Assembly: GCA_037903475.1 (NCBI GenBank)
Contig: JBAJFG010000248.1
Span: forward strand, 62,001-126,000
DNA length: 64,000 bases
Direction of reading: 5' to 3'
Source of the DNA: Ancylostoma caninum
Lineage: Eukaryota; Nematoda; Chromadorea; Rhabditida; Ancylostomatidae
This document shows, one piece after another, positions 22,746 to 34,532 of the stretch; the stretch's first letter is position 1, and every line of letters begins with the position of its first letter. A model generated the notes under the pieces. That model worked only from the letters and a program-made list of their open reading frames with translations. It was not told the origin of the DNA and did no database searches. The position numbers and the translations under genes were made by a program.

Positions 22746-24495
22746 CTCTGCGCTAGTTTGGCGTAACGTTTGATTGTAAAGGAAATTGAAAAGGCGAAAT
22801 TTTCTGCGATTTCCTTAGCCTATGAGCTAATAAATTTTGAATTGAATTTACGGAAATTCAGGACTCCCAAATGAGAAACCCACGTATTTAGCTAACTCTT
22901 CCTTTGTTCGGGCTGGAAGAAAACTCCATTTGTGTCTGTACGAAGTCCTTTAAACTAGCCTCTGGCATCATGTTTGCATCGCTTTCATATCAGGCACTGG
23001 AGCCGAATCCTGCTATTGTTTGGTTCTATCTAAGCGTAAGAATGGAGGCGATGAAGTAAATGGCTGACTAAAACATTGTTTGGAGGGGAATCAAAATAAT
23101 AAAGTCATCGGCAACACTCCGATCTATATCTTCCGCAAACATGCGGCTAGAATCGCGAATAAAGTGTATACTTCAGCTGCCTTCACATTAAGAGGCACAC
23201 TTCTAACACAACTGGATTTTTTTTCTGTTTATTATGATGAAGCCTCAATTATATACGCGTATACGTAAGATTTTGCCAGGATTGCCAGGATTTTGCCAGG
23301 ATTCGCTTTGGGTACCCAGATGGAAAATAAAAATAATAAAATTATTAATTATAATAGTAAATAATAAATAAAAATTATATTAAAAATAATAATAAAAATA
23401 AACGATCAAAAATAGACTAATACAAGGTTTTTATTTATATTGTAAAGTAATTTTGAAAATTTGGCAACCCATTCTCGGGGGGGGGGCGCCACCCTGCGTC
23501 CGCCACTGGTACATACTACTGCACGAATTTTCACTACTTAACAAAAAGTTAGAAAGGGTAAAAGGTGAGTTCGTGGTGAAAGTGGTGGAGGAGAGAAAGG
23601 GAACGAGTAGGATCCGCCAGCGATAGGTGTTGGTACATAGGTCGAGGGCAATTCATGCTAGTCAGACGTATCTACTCGCAAAGGATTTTCGATGAAGACT
23701 GGTCATCGTGGCATCTTCATACATCCTCAATGAGAAGAACGTGCGGCCATAGCTATGGTGTGAATGCGTGCGCCTGAGCTGCCTCAGCGATGTGACTGGC
23801 ATTATCCTTCACCATACAAAGCTTACGCCTCAATGCGCGTGTCTAGTATAAAATGCCTTTTACAGAGATGCCCCACTAAAACTATCCTAAGTAAGCACTT
23901 CCCCATCAGAACTCACCGTCAGCCTTGTTATCTTGCTATCGTTTTTGGAGCCAGTGTTAACGAGAAATCAGACGAATGGAACACGAAATTTTCCAGAAAA
24001 ATTAGAAATGTGAAAGCACCCTTCAGAAAGTATCCTTCTCCGACAGCGCCAAGAAGTAATAAATTATGAACCTGAAAAGCCACAGTAATTTTTAAAATAA
24101 TAAATCAATTCTGGAAATGACAAGATGGATACGAACCTTCTTCTAGATGAAAATATGAACACCTGTAGAAAGGGAACATAGATGCCAAAAAATCGAGGAA
24201 AGAAGGAAGTGTGGTTCGGAACTAGGAATTAGCTCATGCGTCACACAGTCATTTTCTTACATATCATCGAATACACACATATTTTAACCAATTTTCCAGA
24301 CCGACTATGCTAAGTCCATCCTCTGGAATTTGCAAGTCGTACCAGATTTGCTGACCTTTTCCGAAGTCCAGCTTGCACGAACTTTAAAAGGAAATTGTTT
24401 AAAAAACCAAGTTAAATTTCGAAAAAAAAACGTGGAGTTCTGGAACATCCATTAGGCTCTAAATGTTCACTGGCTGTTTCTTTCAGTTACTAGCT
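22746..24495. other. Intergenic, low-complexity and no gene recognised
   Basis: An AT-rich stretch of A/T-only repeats lies at about 23320-23410. A short tandem of GATTTTGCCAG occurs at 23270-23300. No recognisable coding sequence. Confidence 0.45.
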
Positions 24496-24680
24496 GTGCC
24501 ATCCCGTGGTCACATCGCTAGGATTACGTACATCCTGGATGTTCGATCTGAAGAATGATGGTGCTTTTGGCCCCGCAATTAGGTGCACGTGCACTGTTGG
24601 CGCGCGTCCAGAGCTAGAGGCCAATTGACGAAAGTGCATTTTTTGTTTAACAACATTGAACGTTGACTTTCGTACGTCGC
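24496..24680 (-). repeat. Dispersed repeat family R1, copy 2
   Basis: Counterpart of 22543-22745, sharing CCAGAGCTAGAGGCC and GACGAAAGTGCA. Together they indicate a dispersed element family of unknown class. Confidence 0.7.
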
Positions 24681-27600
24681 ACTGGTTGAAAATCCTGCTG
24701 AACTGTGGGGAAAATTGTGAAAACTCGATTTGTGAAGAAGTTTTGGTGGGCTGAAAGTGTAGAGAAAAAATCTGAGGGGGGTTCTTGTTAAAATTTCTCC
24801 CAATTGCTGGTGAATATGGAGATCTTAGCAAGTCACAAGGCTGCTCGCATGAATATCCCAGTTAAGCTGATAAAACTGGGTAAAGCATGATTACCGCATG
24901 ATGACGGGTAGAACAAACGGAGAAGGGGGAAAACTCTTATGGGAAAGCAACAGGAGGTTCCCCTCAATAATGTCCCATTCCATGGAACCACCCTGCGGAA
25001 TATATGAATCCTGGATGGGATGCGCACGAATTGGACCTGATATGGGCTCAGGGTAAAGCACAGGTGCGATATTTCAAACCACCCCTACGTATTTAGAGAA
25101 GCAAAGCGAAAAAAGCAAAGGGGGGGAGGGGGGTACGTTGTGTTTTTTCTTTATGATTGATCCTCGTCCTGCGACCGCTATACTATCTTACCTACGCACT
25201 CTGCAGAATGGCCGACGGCTTCTATTCAGGAAGTATCGTGAAGGGAACGGCGTTTACGACCTAACATATTATTCGAGCTGTGGATGAGATGTTCCACATC
25301 TCTACGATCCCTGATGTTACATCAAAATTTTCCCATAACAGTAAATTGGTACAGCAACACAGAGTAATAGTAATAAGTTATAGACGCAGTAATTAGTAAA
25401 GTTATTATGTATTGCTCGCCACAGGAGAGTAATCACGGTAAATTTCCTAAGTTTCAGTCCATCTGTGCAAGTCGCGCACGTTAGAGAATTGCACCGAAGT
25501 TCGGCTGAAATCCCCTGTGGAGCTATTTCGCGCTCCTACGCGATTCCGCACTCTATTGCAAGAGATTACTACAGTTTCCACCACAGGGCAGGTGCGGAGA
25601 AGGTGCGTGTATCGCACCCTTATCGCACCTGCCCTGTGGTGGACTCTACAGTATTGAGGAGTGATGGAGAGATGCGCATAAAGTATCCGGAGCGAAGAGG
25701 GAGCAGAGAGTGAAAACAGGAAAGTTTACGTAAAAACTGTTAAAACATGTCTAATACTGTTCAAACATGTTCAGTTTTCTTGCAATCTGATCTCTCCTTT
25801 GTTGTTTTATGTTCAGTATGTCCAACATGCTCAAACTTGTTGGGCACGTTTCCTTAAAACTGGCAGGTTTGTCTATAATGTCTGGAATGTTACAAATTGA
25901 GAGAGGCCAAACACTGGTAAAAATATAATGAAAGCTGTTTAATTGCTCATTACAATGCAAGACTGTGTACCACCAAGAATGGCGGAATCATGGACGTGGT
26001 TTACGCCCATGTGAAAGCAAAAGGGGGTCACGTATTTGGGAGATCCGAATCGCACCCCGTGCTTTACCTTGTATGGGCTTTTCAATTCTGCCACACATTT
26101 TTTTGTGCTGTGGGGCTGAATGCACGCAAAGCCGTCGGTTGAGGGGGAGAGTAGCAATTCCCCCAACTGCCTCGTTCAGAGGGCTGTCCATGGAGCCAGC
26201 GTCGTATTGCTCGCGGTTTTATAAGGACCAAAGTCTTCTCAGGCGCATCATTCACATTCTTCATAGCATTCCTAGCGTTGAACAAATTCTATGCAGTCAA
26301 TTGCTAAACATCCAAGAAGGTTTTCGTCCAAATAGCGAAATTATGCTTACTGAAGTGCTGTTTTGCATTGAAGGCCATAAATAAACAGGATTAGGTTGCA
26401 GATCAAAGAGCATCTGCTTTCGTTTATCTGCGCTTCGATTATTTTTCGCTCCCTAGCGCTTGTCGACAAAATAATTAAACAAGTAAGCCAGAAACACCTG
26501 TCTATGCAGAATGACTCAGCACTTGTATTAAGTTGATTGTTTGCTGCACGTTCACTGGCGAAAATAAAGAGGTTACCCCATACGGTTTATTTTGACTACT
26601 CAAAGAAAAGCGCCAAATCTCCTACTCGTCGCATTTCTATTATATGTGTGTATGCTATGACTTGTGATAGAAGGTAATGGATCGATGTTTGATGGATCGA
26701 TACGCACCCTGGTCATGCCCGCTCTGTTCACGACGACCACATCTCCGATGAACAAACTCATAGCACAACTTTCGTTCCCACTGGGTTCGTCACAAATATG
26801 GACAGACCGAGACGATTCGAACACAACACCTACAACATCCTACATGCGCGGATCCAAAATGAGGGCTTACTCGAAATGACCACAAAGTGGACACAAAAAT
26901 CTACTCTTCTGCGAAGTGTGCTCCCTTGATGTGAACATATTAGCGGTGCGCCACAAGTAGTGCATGAGAAATTTGTTGCATATCACATCACGTTACCTCT
27001 GGGCTAGATGAACTCTGAAAAAAAAATGTCATCCCCATGAAGCGCCGCTTCGCTGCTCTTCGCGGATGAGAGCGATTTTCTGCGAATCTGCTTCCTTAAT
27101 TTCTTTTATGAGAGGGTTTTCTGCCAATCTGCTACCTTAATCTCTTTGGTGAAAGGATTAATGGTTTGCCTTCTTATGCGACTCTCTCAGTCGATGGTGG
27201 AGTTTTTTATGCCTCTCCATCTTAAATACTCCATTTCTCTCATTCCTCTTCATGGAAAAGTAAAGTAATAGCTAGATTTGCTCATTTTGTAGGTTTATGG
27301 AGGAAGATGTGGGCAAAAACCCTTCTCAGCCCCTCTCTTTTTGTCTTTGCTGGTATCTAGAGGAAATGGTTCAGAGAAAGCTTATTGCGGCTATAAAACG
27401 CCATATTTCCCCCTCAGACCATGGAACGGGCTGCCTGCGGCACCAAAGTGTGCTCCGCGGACTGAGCGTGGTACCATGATATGCGGAACGGGCCGACCGC
27501 GCACAGAAAGCTGGCTGACCGCGGCCCTTAGTCGAAAGTTTGGCTGACCGCGGTACTGTCCACGGTCAGCCAAATTCGGCCTGTGGGACCCGCACAATGT

Positions 27601-29219
27601 ACGATGCAACCTTTGCTAACATAGTAACAGTGAGTAAAGTGGGATGTATATGGAATGAGAGTCTTTCTCTGACGATGTTGAAGTAATGAAAAAGCATCTC
27701 GCACTCATTTTTTGCTGATATAGTGGAACCCACCCAATTTGCGGGGAGTGGATGCCACTCTCTAGATATTTTTGGAGTGAATCTCTCATTAGGAGAGCTT
27801 AGTTATTAATATTATGGACTTCGTAAACGGCTACCTACAAAAGAAAAAAAGAATTTGTAAGCACATAATCTGAAGGATACGAATGAATCCTGGCGATGCT
27901 GACATTTCTATTTTTCAAAGCTGCTAGTACTGCTCAGTTTCTAAAGATAAAAGGGCAGGTTTTTTTTTTGTCTGATGGTAAATTTGACCGCTAAAATGTC
28001 ATCCACTCATCATCAGCTATTACCGCCGTTATCAGCAGGCCGCGACATCATTTCGACGGGCTAACCGCGGATCTTTCGCGGGCTGACCGCGCTTAATTAT
28101 TTGGATGAGCGTGGAGTTGGCTACGGTTCACCAAATATTGATACCGCGGTCAGTCCGCTCTATTGTCTGAAAAGATCCTCGGCCCTTCTTAGGCATTTCA
28201 AAAAGCTTCTCGAAAGAAATAGTGGTGAGACTTAGTAATCAGTGGATGAGCACCGAAAATTCTCATAGAGTTTTTTTTTAATAGAAGGCCTGTGCCTGCT
28301 TTGTTAGCTGAGATTTAGCACGAGTGGTACTGCATGAAAAAAGGTGCTTCTAAAGGTGACTGGTAAAGAATTCAAGGGGATTAGACTTGCCCGAGACTCA
28401 GTTCTCCAATTCTGTTCACTTGGGCTCCAATCTTGCTCGCTGTTAAGGCTTCATAACCACAGGCAGGCAATCTTTTTGTTCTTCGATAAATTGCGGAATA
28501 ATTCGATAAGAAAGTGGAACCCGCATAGATGTGACGACTTTCTTCGCAACATACAGAAAACAATATAGGTATGTGCAATCAACTTTATCTCCATTCTCGA
28601 GAGCAGCTCTAAGGAAAACACAAGGAAGACATGAGTGATGCGCCGTAGGGACCATAGTCATTCTTTCTCTTTTCCAAATAATCCACACGCAAGCCCATAC
28701 TGTGGTATGGTGTAGCACATGCTTGCTACTTCGAAGCACCTTTTAAAACTGGAGGAGTACGGCAGTCGCTAGTATGGCATTGGAGAGTTCAACTAAATTC
28801 CAAGGAAAATGTTTTGCTAGACGATGTTTTTTCTTCTCTTAGAATGTATAACTGAGCAAGTTCTTCCATCAAACTAGCATTGAACGTGAGAGTTGGTATA
28901 CGTCCGTTTCTGTCAAGCACGAATGTTGTTCAAGACAGACATCAAAAGCGAGCTTCTCTAGGTGTGGAACAACCTCCAAATTATAGTCGCCATATTCCTT
29001 TAACTAGATTCGAGCACCGAATCGATTGCAGAGTTTTTACATTCGTTTTTGTAAGCAAGCACAAAGCAATTGAAATAAAGAACAATCGAGTATTTTTGTC
29101 CTTCAATCTTTGTAGTAGTCGAAAAGTGCACACGTTAGCCCAGAAATGGCAAGCGCAACTGGAACAGAACATACTAAACTGATGGAGAACACATGGAAAA
29201 AATACACGGGAGCGCTTAC
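24681..29219. other. Long gene-free stretch with small repeat relics
   Basis: No coding gene is supported. Seen: a hairpin at 25579-25642 (listed separately). The motif GGTAAAGCAC..GGTGCGAT occurs at about 25052, with an inverted version at about 26045-26075. GGCTGACCGCGG-like motifs occur at 27430-27600 and again, some inverted, at 28050-28170; these could be the two ends of one decayed element. Homopurine runs occur near 25125. Open frames here are short and lack domains. Confidence 0.45.
25579..25642. repeat. Strong hairpin
   Basis: Arms CCACCACAGGGCAGGTGCG (25579-25597) and its complement (25624-25642), with a further inner pairing AAGGTGCG/CGCACCCTT around a short loop. It is a near-perfect stem of about 28 bp, probably the core of a MITE. 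Confidence 0.8.
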
Positions 29220-29321
29220 CAAACACCATTAATGCATGCGGCAAAGCAACAATCACGTAAGTGTTCCCGTCCATATCTTCTTTTCGTACCTCCGCATTCA
29301 AGTATCCTTTTGCCTTCAACG
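29220..29321 (-). CDS. Orphan exon of an unrecognised minus-strand gene
   Basis: A 102-bp block bounded on the minus strand by a TTACATTTCAG acceptor and a GTAAGC donor, open throughout in one frame with phase 1 at both ends. It encodes 33 full codons, including KGYLNAEVRKEDMDGN then YVIVALPHALMVF. The combination of good splice sites, an open frame and a balanced amino-acid composition resembles a real internal exon. I do not recognise the protein family, and no partner exons were found. To its right the region runs into the PLE cluster, so the gene may have been interrupted there. It could also be a captured or pseudogene exon. Confidence 0.45.
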
Positions 29322-29778
29322 CTGAAATGTAAAGCATTTAGAAATTCTATGCCATCGAGGGAAGTATAGAAGACTCCAGTGGGTTCGGACACTGACTCCC
29401 TTCAACAGTGTGCCGCACCGCAACATTTTCTCCACTACATATGATTGCCCTGCGTACCCCAAAATCTCGTTGATATTACCGCGCTTTCTCGATCGATGCA
29501 GAATAGCGGAGCGCTGGACGGATCAAAACTACTGAAATCCTCTGCACGTACTTTCGACGTTTTCTTCTATCGTATAGAAAGCATAGGTGACGTAAACAAG
29601 GCGGTACAGCGACGATAAAGCAATGACAAGCTGAACGAATCGACATTAGATTTCATCATTAGCGTAACTGTCATGTACGTACTATAACTAGAGTTAGAAA
29701 GGCCATAATTGGTGAACTCTCGGTGACTGTACCCATTGTCCCAATCAGGGAGATGGCAAACTGTAATGATATATAAGC
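29322..29778. other. Gap between orphan exon and PLE cluster; nothing recognised
   Basis: No coding sequence or named repeat seen. The PLE homology starts abruptly at about 29779 (GCGATGAAACATCAAATG). Confidence 0.4.
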
Positions 29779-31240
29779 GATGAAACATCAAATGACTCAA
29801 GCACACAATTTTCACTCAAATTCGTTTTGTATATTTGGTCAAGGAATTGTCTGGTGTTAGACAAATGAGAGGGTACCTTGAGTAAGAGTTGGCTCACGAT
29901 CTTGTTCAAAAACCACCTGTCTGTTCGGTTGGACCTCCCACGCAGCTTACCCTATCGGTCAATTTTGTATTCTGTTATCGGCAACGGGTCCATGTCAGTG
30001 ATCGAGAGTTTATGAGTCTTTATAAGACTGTAGAACACGGGACAGTTCGGGTTATCAATTTTGAGCCGACTCAGGAAATTCTCGCTCAGACCTGCAGCTT
30101 TGCCGATCGTCATCCAGATATGGTTTAACCTTTTGTACTGAGAAATTAATTCATTGCGCGTAGTACACTGGTAAACGGTTGCATCCGTGAGGTGAAGTTC
30201 GGTGATTTCTCGGTCTAATGTCTGTGGCATGACCACAAACTCGCCGCCTTTGTCGCTCACCGAGAGGCGAATCATACCACATTCAGTCAGTTGCCGTATT
30301 TCCTTAAAACCCTGCCACTGCTCGTATGTCAAGTTAGACTGACGCTGCCGCTTGTTCTTAGTTAAAATAGACAAGACACCTGATGATAATATTCTGAATT
30401 TGATATCGGCATCAGCGCAGGGTTCCGGTTCTTTATAGAAAGAGCGCGGAAAAGGAATAGGCGGCAATGGTCTCCTGCTCAAAGTTGACGATATCTGTGG
30501 TTGATTAGCGCGTTTACATTTGACTCGGAGTTGGTCTCTAAGTCGGTGTAATCCCCCCACGACTTTCCGGATGACTTGTGCGTTTATGATCTGTGTAGGT
30601 GCAAAGGATGGTCCGAGACTAAGAAAGCTTTTAGCGTTATCAGAAATTTGAGCACCACCGAGTACCGTAACCCTAGCCGTTCGACTGCTAGTAATCGCAT
30701 TTTGAGTTGAAATGTTTTTGGGTTGGTGGTTCACTTGTGAGCTACTCGCAACATCTTGATGATTCACACGAGGACTAGACAAAAGTCTATCGAATTTTGC
30801 ACATAGTACAGACTTAGCCCTAGACCGTATAGAATCACAAATTCTTCTTGACGCACCCTCAATCCTCTTCCAAACTTGTTCATCAAGATAACGTCTGCAT
30901 GCCTCCTCTTTTGCAACACATTTCAATAAGCTAGAATACAACACATGTTGTTTTTGCTTAATGACCGTAGACAGGATAGACTTGTATATGTTACGTATCC
31001 TTGGATGGTCTTCTGGTAGGTTGCATACTTCACCTATCTTCTTGTTTGTGATGAAGTTCGGCAGCAGGTTGGTGGTTCTACATCGTTTCAGGAATTTGAG
31101 GGATTGAGTTGCGATCACCACTTTTTGGCGGAGCGACAGTGCTCCGCGCACAAGTGAGAACATTGATGGCGGTACTTCGTTCAATATATTCCATGTTCTG
31201 CTATTCGTAAAACCTGGGCATTTTGTAGATAATATTTCTT
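29779..31240 (-). pseudogene. PLE copy M1: N-terminal and RT part only
   Basis: Penelope-like retroelement, read right to left. It keeps the N-terminal region and the first half of the reverse transcriptase: SFYKEPEP, DKGGEFVVMPQ (a conserved early RT motif), YSLIKTHKL and, after a frameshift, the start of motif A (SFDVSS). A one-base insertion near 29953 ends the main open frame. Homology stops abruptly at 29779, so the C-terminal RT and the GIY-YIG endonuclease are missing. A small change near its start shifts the initiation frame relative to M2. It follows M2 head to tail with a 2995-bp period. Copy identity is very high. Confidence 0.9.
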
Positions 31241-31537
31241 GATTTGTTTCGCCACACAGGTTGTTACAGACACTTTTATTTGCCAACGTTTCGGCAACAC
31301 GCCGTTTTCAAGGCCTGAAAGTGGGTCAATTTTTATGAATTCGTGTTCGATACCATCAAGCGCCTCCTCTGAACTGTGCATTCAACTCATTCAGCCTATT
31401 CAACGGCGAAAATCAGACGTGGGAGACGAACTCACCAAGCGTCCCACCAAGAGGCGGAGAAGTTATCCGCGCCGCAATGCGATATTGCCACCAGCGGATG
31501 AGTGAGCGCCACTCAGCATGAGCCTTCGATGACAATC
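31241..31537 (-). repeat. PLE pseudo-LTR between M2 and M1
   Basis: About 300 bp of non-coding sequence joining the stop of M2 to the start of M1, near-identical to 34234-34532 and to the inverted copies at 37179-37455 and 41466-41766. PLEs typically form such tandem units with terminal pLTR sequence. On the minus strand it has CTTGAAAACGGC, GTGTT, then GCCGAAACG, flanked by CACTTT and AAAGTG, which resembles a degenerate hammerhead ribozyme. Confidence 0.8.
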
Positions 31538-34250
31538 TTATAGCTCGCATAGTGGTACGAACGGCATTAGATCACTAGTTATCGATATGTGCTCATTTCT
31601 GTTGTTCATTCTGGGGTTTCGCACGGAAATCCAGAATGCTTCGAGAGCTTTCCTCGCCGAGATGTCTGGCTCGTAGGCCAGAATTCTGCAAGCTACATCG
31701 AAATCGTTCCCACTGTGGTCTTCGCGTTTATGTTTTCCGAGTGGCTTTACCAAACTTTCCCTTCTTTTGCTAGAGAGGTGTTCATTTAATCGTACATGAA
31801 GAGGTCGTCCGGTCTCACCGATGTAGGTCGCATGGCAGCTTAAACATTCTATTTGGTAAACGACCCCTGTTTTAGCACAATCTCCGATTTTACCGTATGG
31901 ACATGTGACGCAGTTTTCTGTGATACAAGATCTATCGTATAGTCTATTACGGACCAACTGTCGTTTGATGTTATCGTTGGGGATGTTGATAAGAACGACA
32001 TTATTCTCTAGTTGAGCCTGGGCAAGACATTTCTTTATTGCGTCACTGATTCCATCCGAAATGAAGGGTATGCACAGGGGAAGTTTGTTATGATATTCGT
32101 CAGTTTTACTACCAGTGCGAGCTCTACGATGTTGTTGCTCCCGTGAAAAGTAGCCATTTTCGCGCGCTATAACTGATGCAAGTCTGGTGGACTCTTGGCG
32201 TTCTGCCTCACCACTGCTCACCTCTACTGCCGTTTTAAACATGTTGCCAATTACAGCACGCTTGACCGTCATCGGGTGCGCGGACCTCGCTTGTACAATT
32301 ATGTTCTTGGAACTCTCTTTGCGATACCATTTTACATGAACCATGCCGTTAGAGATTTTCAGCTGTGTGTTTAGGAATGGTAGCCTTCGTGTGGAGTTTC
32401 CCTTGTCAATTTTATGTACTGTGATTGCTCGTTCAGTAGTCTGAAGCATTCGTCCATCTCTGACTGGGTGGATGTAATTACGCAGCAGTCGTCGATGTAA
32501 CGACAGTACAACAATGGTTTACGTGAAAGCACTGGTTCACCTATCTTGCTCATGTAGCAGATAGCGAGAACCGGCACTAGCCTTTGACCCATGGCTAGCC
32601 CTCTAATCTGGGAGAAATATCTTCCAGACCATTTAAAAACGTTGCATGTTAGACATTCCTTGACCAGAGTCATAACCCGTGCTCTACCAAGGCCGTAGGT
32701 CTCAATCTCCCTTTCATGCGACGCTAGCATTTCACTCAATTCCTGTAAGGCATCATTCACTGCGACGTTCGTGTAGAGCGATGAAACATCAAATGACTCA
32801 AGCACACAATTTTCACTTAAATTGGTTTTGTATATTTGGTCAAGGAATTGTCTGGTGTTAGTCAAATGAGAGGGTACCTTGGTTAAGAGTTGGCTCACGA
32901 TCTTGTTCAAAAACCACGATATTCTGTCGGTTGGACCTCCCACACAGCTTACTATCGGTCGAATTTTGTATTCTGTTATCGCCAACGGTTCCATGTCAGT
33001 GATCGAGAGTTTATGAATCTTTATAAGACTGTAGAACACAGGACAAATTGGGTCATCAATTTTAAGCCGACTCAGGAAATTTTCGCTCAGACCTGCAGCT
33101 TTGCCGATCGTCATCCAGATATGGTTTAACCTTTTGTAATGGATTAAAGCACATGATTAAACACTGGTAAACGGTTGCATCCGTGAGGTGAAGTTCGGTG
33201 ATTTCTCGGTCTAATGTCTGTGGCATGACCACAAACTCGCCGCCTTTGTCGCTCACCGAGAGGCGAATCATACCACATTCAGTCAGTTGCCGTATTTCCT
33301 TAAAACCCTGCCACTGCTCGTATGTCAAGTTAGACTGACGCTGCCGCTTGTTCTTAGTTAAAATAGACAAGACACCTGATGATAATATTCTAAATTTGAT
33401 ATCGGCATCAGCGCAGGGTTCCGGTTCTTTATAGAAAGAGCGCGGAAAAGGAATAGGCGGCAATGGTCTCCTGCTCAAAGTTGACGATATCTGTGGTTGA
33501 TTAGCGCGTTTACATTTGACTCGGAGTTGGTCTCTAAGTCGGTGTAATCCCCCCACGACTTTCCGGATGACTTGTGCGTTTATGATCTGTGTAGGTGCAA
33601 AGGATGGTCCGAGACTAAGAAAGCTTTTAGCGTTATCAGAAATTTGAGCACCAACGAGTACCGTAATCCTAGCCGTTCGACTGCTAGTAATCGCATTTTG
33701 AGTTGAAATGTTTTTGGGTTGGTGGTTCACTTGTGAGCTGCTCGCAACATCTTGATGATTCACACGAGGACTAGACAAAAGTCTATCGAATTTTGCACAT
33801 AGTACAGACTTAGCTCTTAACCGTATTAGATCACAAATTCTTCTTGACGCACCCTCAATCCTCTTCCAAACTTGTTCATCGAGATAACGTCTGCATGCCT
33901 CCTCTTTTGCAACACATTTCAATAAGCTAGAATACAACACATGTTGTTTTTGCTTAATGACCGTAGACAGGATAGACTTGTATATGTTACGTATCCTTGG
34001 ATGGTCTTCTGGTAGGTTGCATACTTCACCTATCTTCTTGTTTGTGATGAAGTTCGGCAGCAGGTTGGTGGTTCTACATCGTTTCAGGAATTTGAGGGAT
34101 TGAGTTGCGATCACCACTTTTTGGCGGAGCGACAGTGCTCCGCGCACAAGTGAGAACATTGATGGCGGTACTTCGTTCAATATATTCCATGTTCTGCTAT
34201 CGTAAAACCTGGGCATTTTGTAGATAATATTTCTTGATTTGTTTCGCCAC
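31538..34250 (-). pseudogene. PLE copy M2: full length, frame broken
   Basis: Complete domain order on the minus strand. N-terminal region from MWRNKSRNIIYKMPRFYDSR (34252). RT with DKGGEFVVMPQ, RPIVSCVGGPT, motif A ESFDVSSLYTN, motif B RGLAMGQRLVPVLA and catalytic YIDDCC. C-terminal GIY-YIG endonuclease with CVTCPYGKIGDC, GVVYQIEC and YIGETGRPLHVRLNEH, stop at 31538. Breaks: a substituted segment near 33135-33165 (GGATTAAAGCACATGATTAA replaces the sequence in sister copies), and a one-base deletion near 32382 (GGTAGCC instead of GGTAGCCC). PLEs encode RT plus endonuclease for target-primed insertion. This copy could not make the intact protein. Confidence 0.93.
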
Positions 34251-34532
34251 ACAGGTTGTTACAGACACTTTTATTTGCCAACGTTTCGGCAACACGCCGT
34301 TTTCAAGGCCTGAAAGTGGGTCAATTTTTATGAATTCGTGTTCGATACCATCAAGCGCCTCCTCTGAACTGTGCATTCAACTCATTCAGCCTATTCAACG
34401 GCGAAAATCAGACGTGGGAGACGAACTCACCAAGCGTCCCACCAAGAGGCGGAGAAGTTATCCGCGCCGCAATGCGATATTGCCACCAGCGGATGAGTGA
34501 GCGCCACTCAGCATGAGCCTTCGATGACAATC
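34251..34532 (-). repeat. PLE pseudo-LTR between M3 and M2
   Basis: Near-identical to 31241-31537, offset 2995 bp. It carries the same CGAAACG-containing motif and the same flanking inverted CACTTT/AAAGTG. Confidence 0.8.

Noticed and set aside
26600..26880. Possible exon or LINE fragment
   Set aside because: Open in more than one frame, but no splice borders or recognisable motif.
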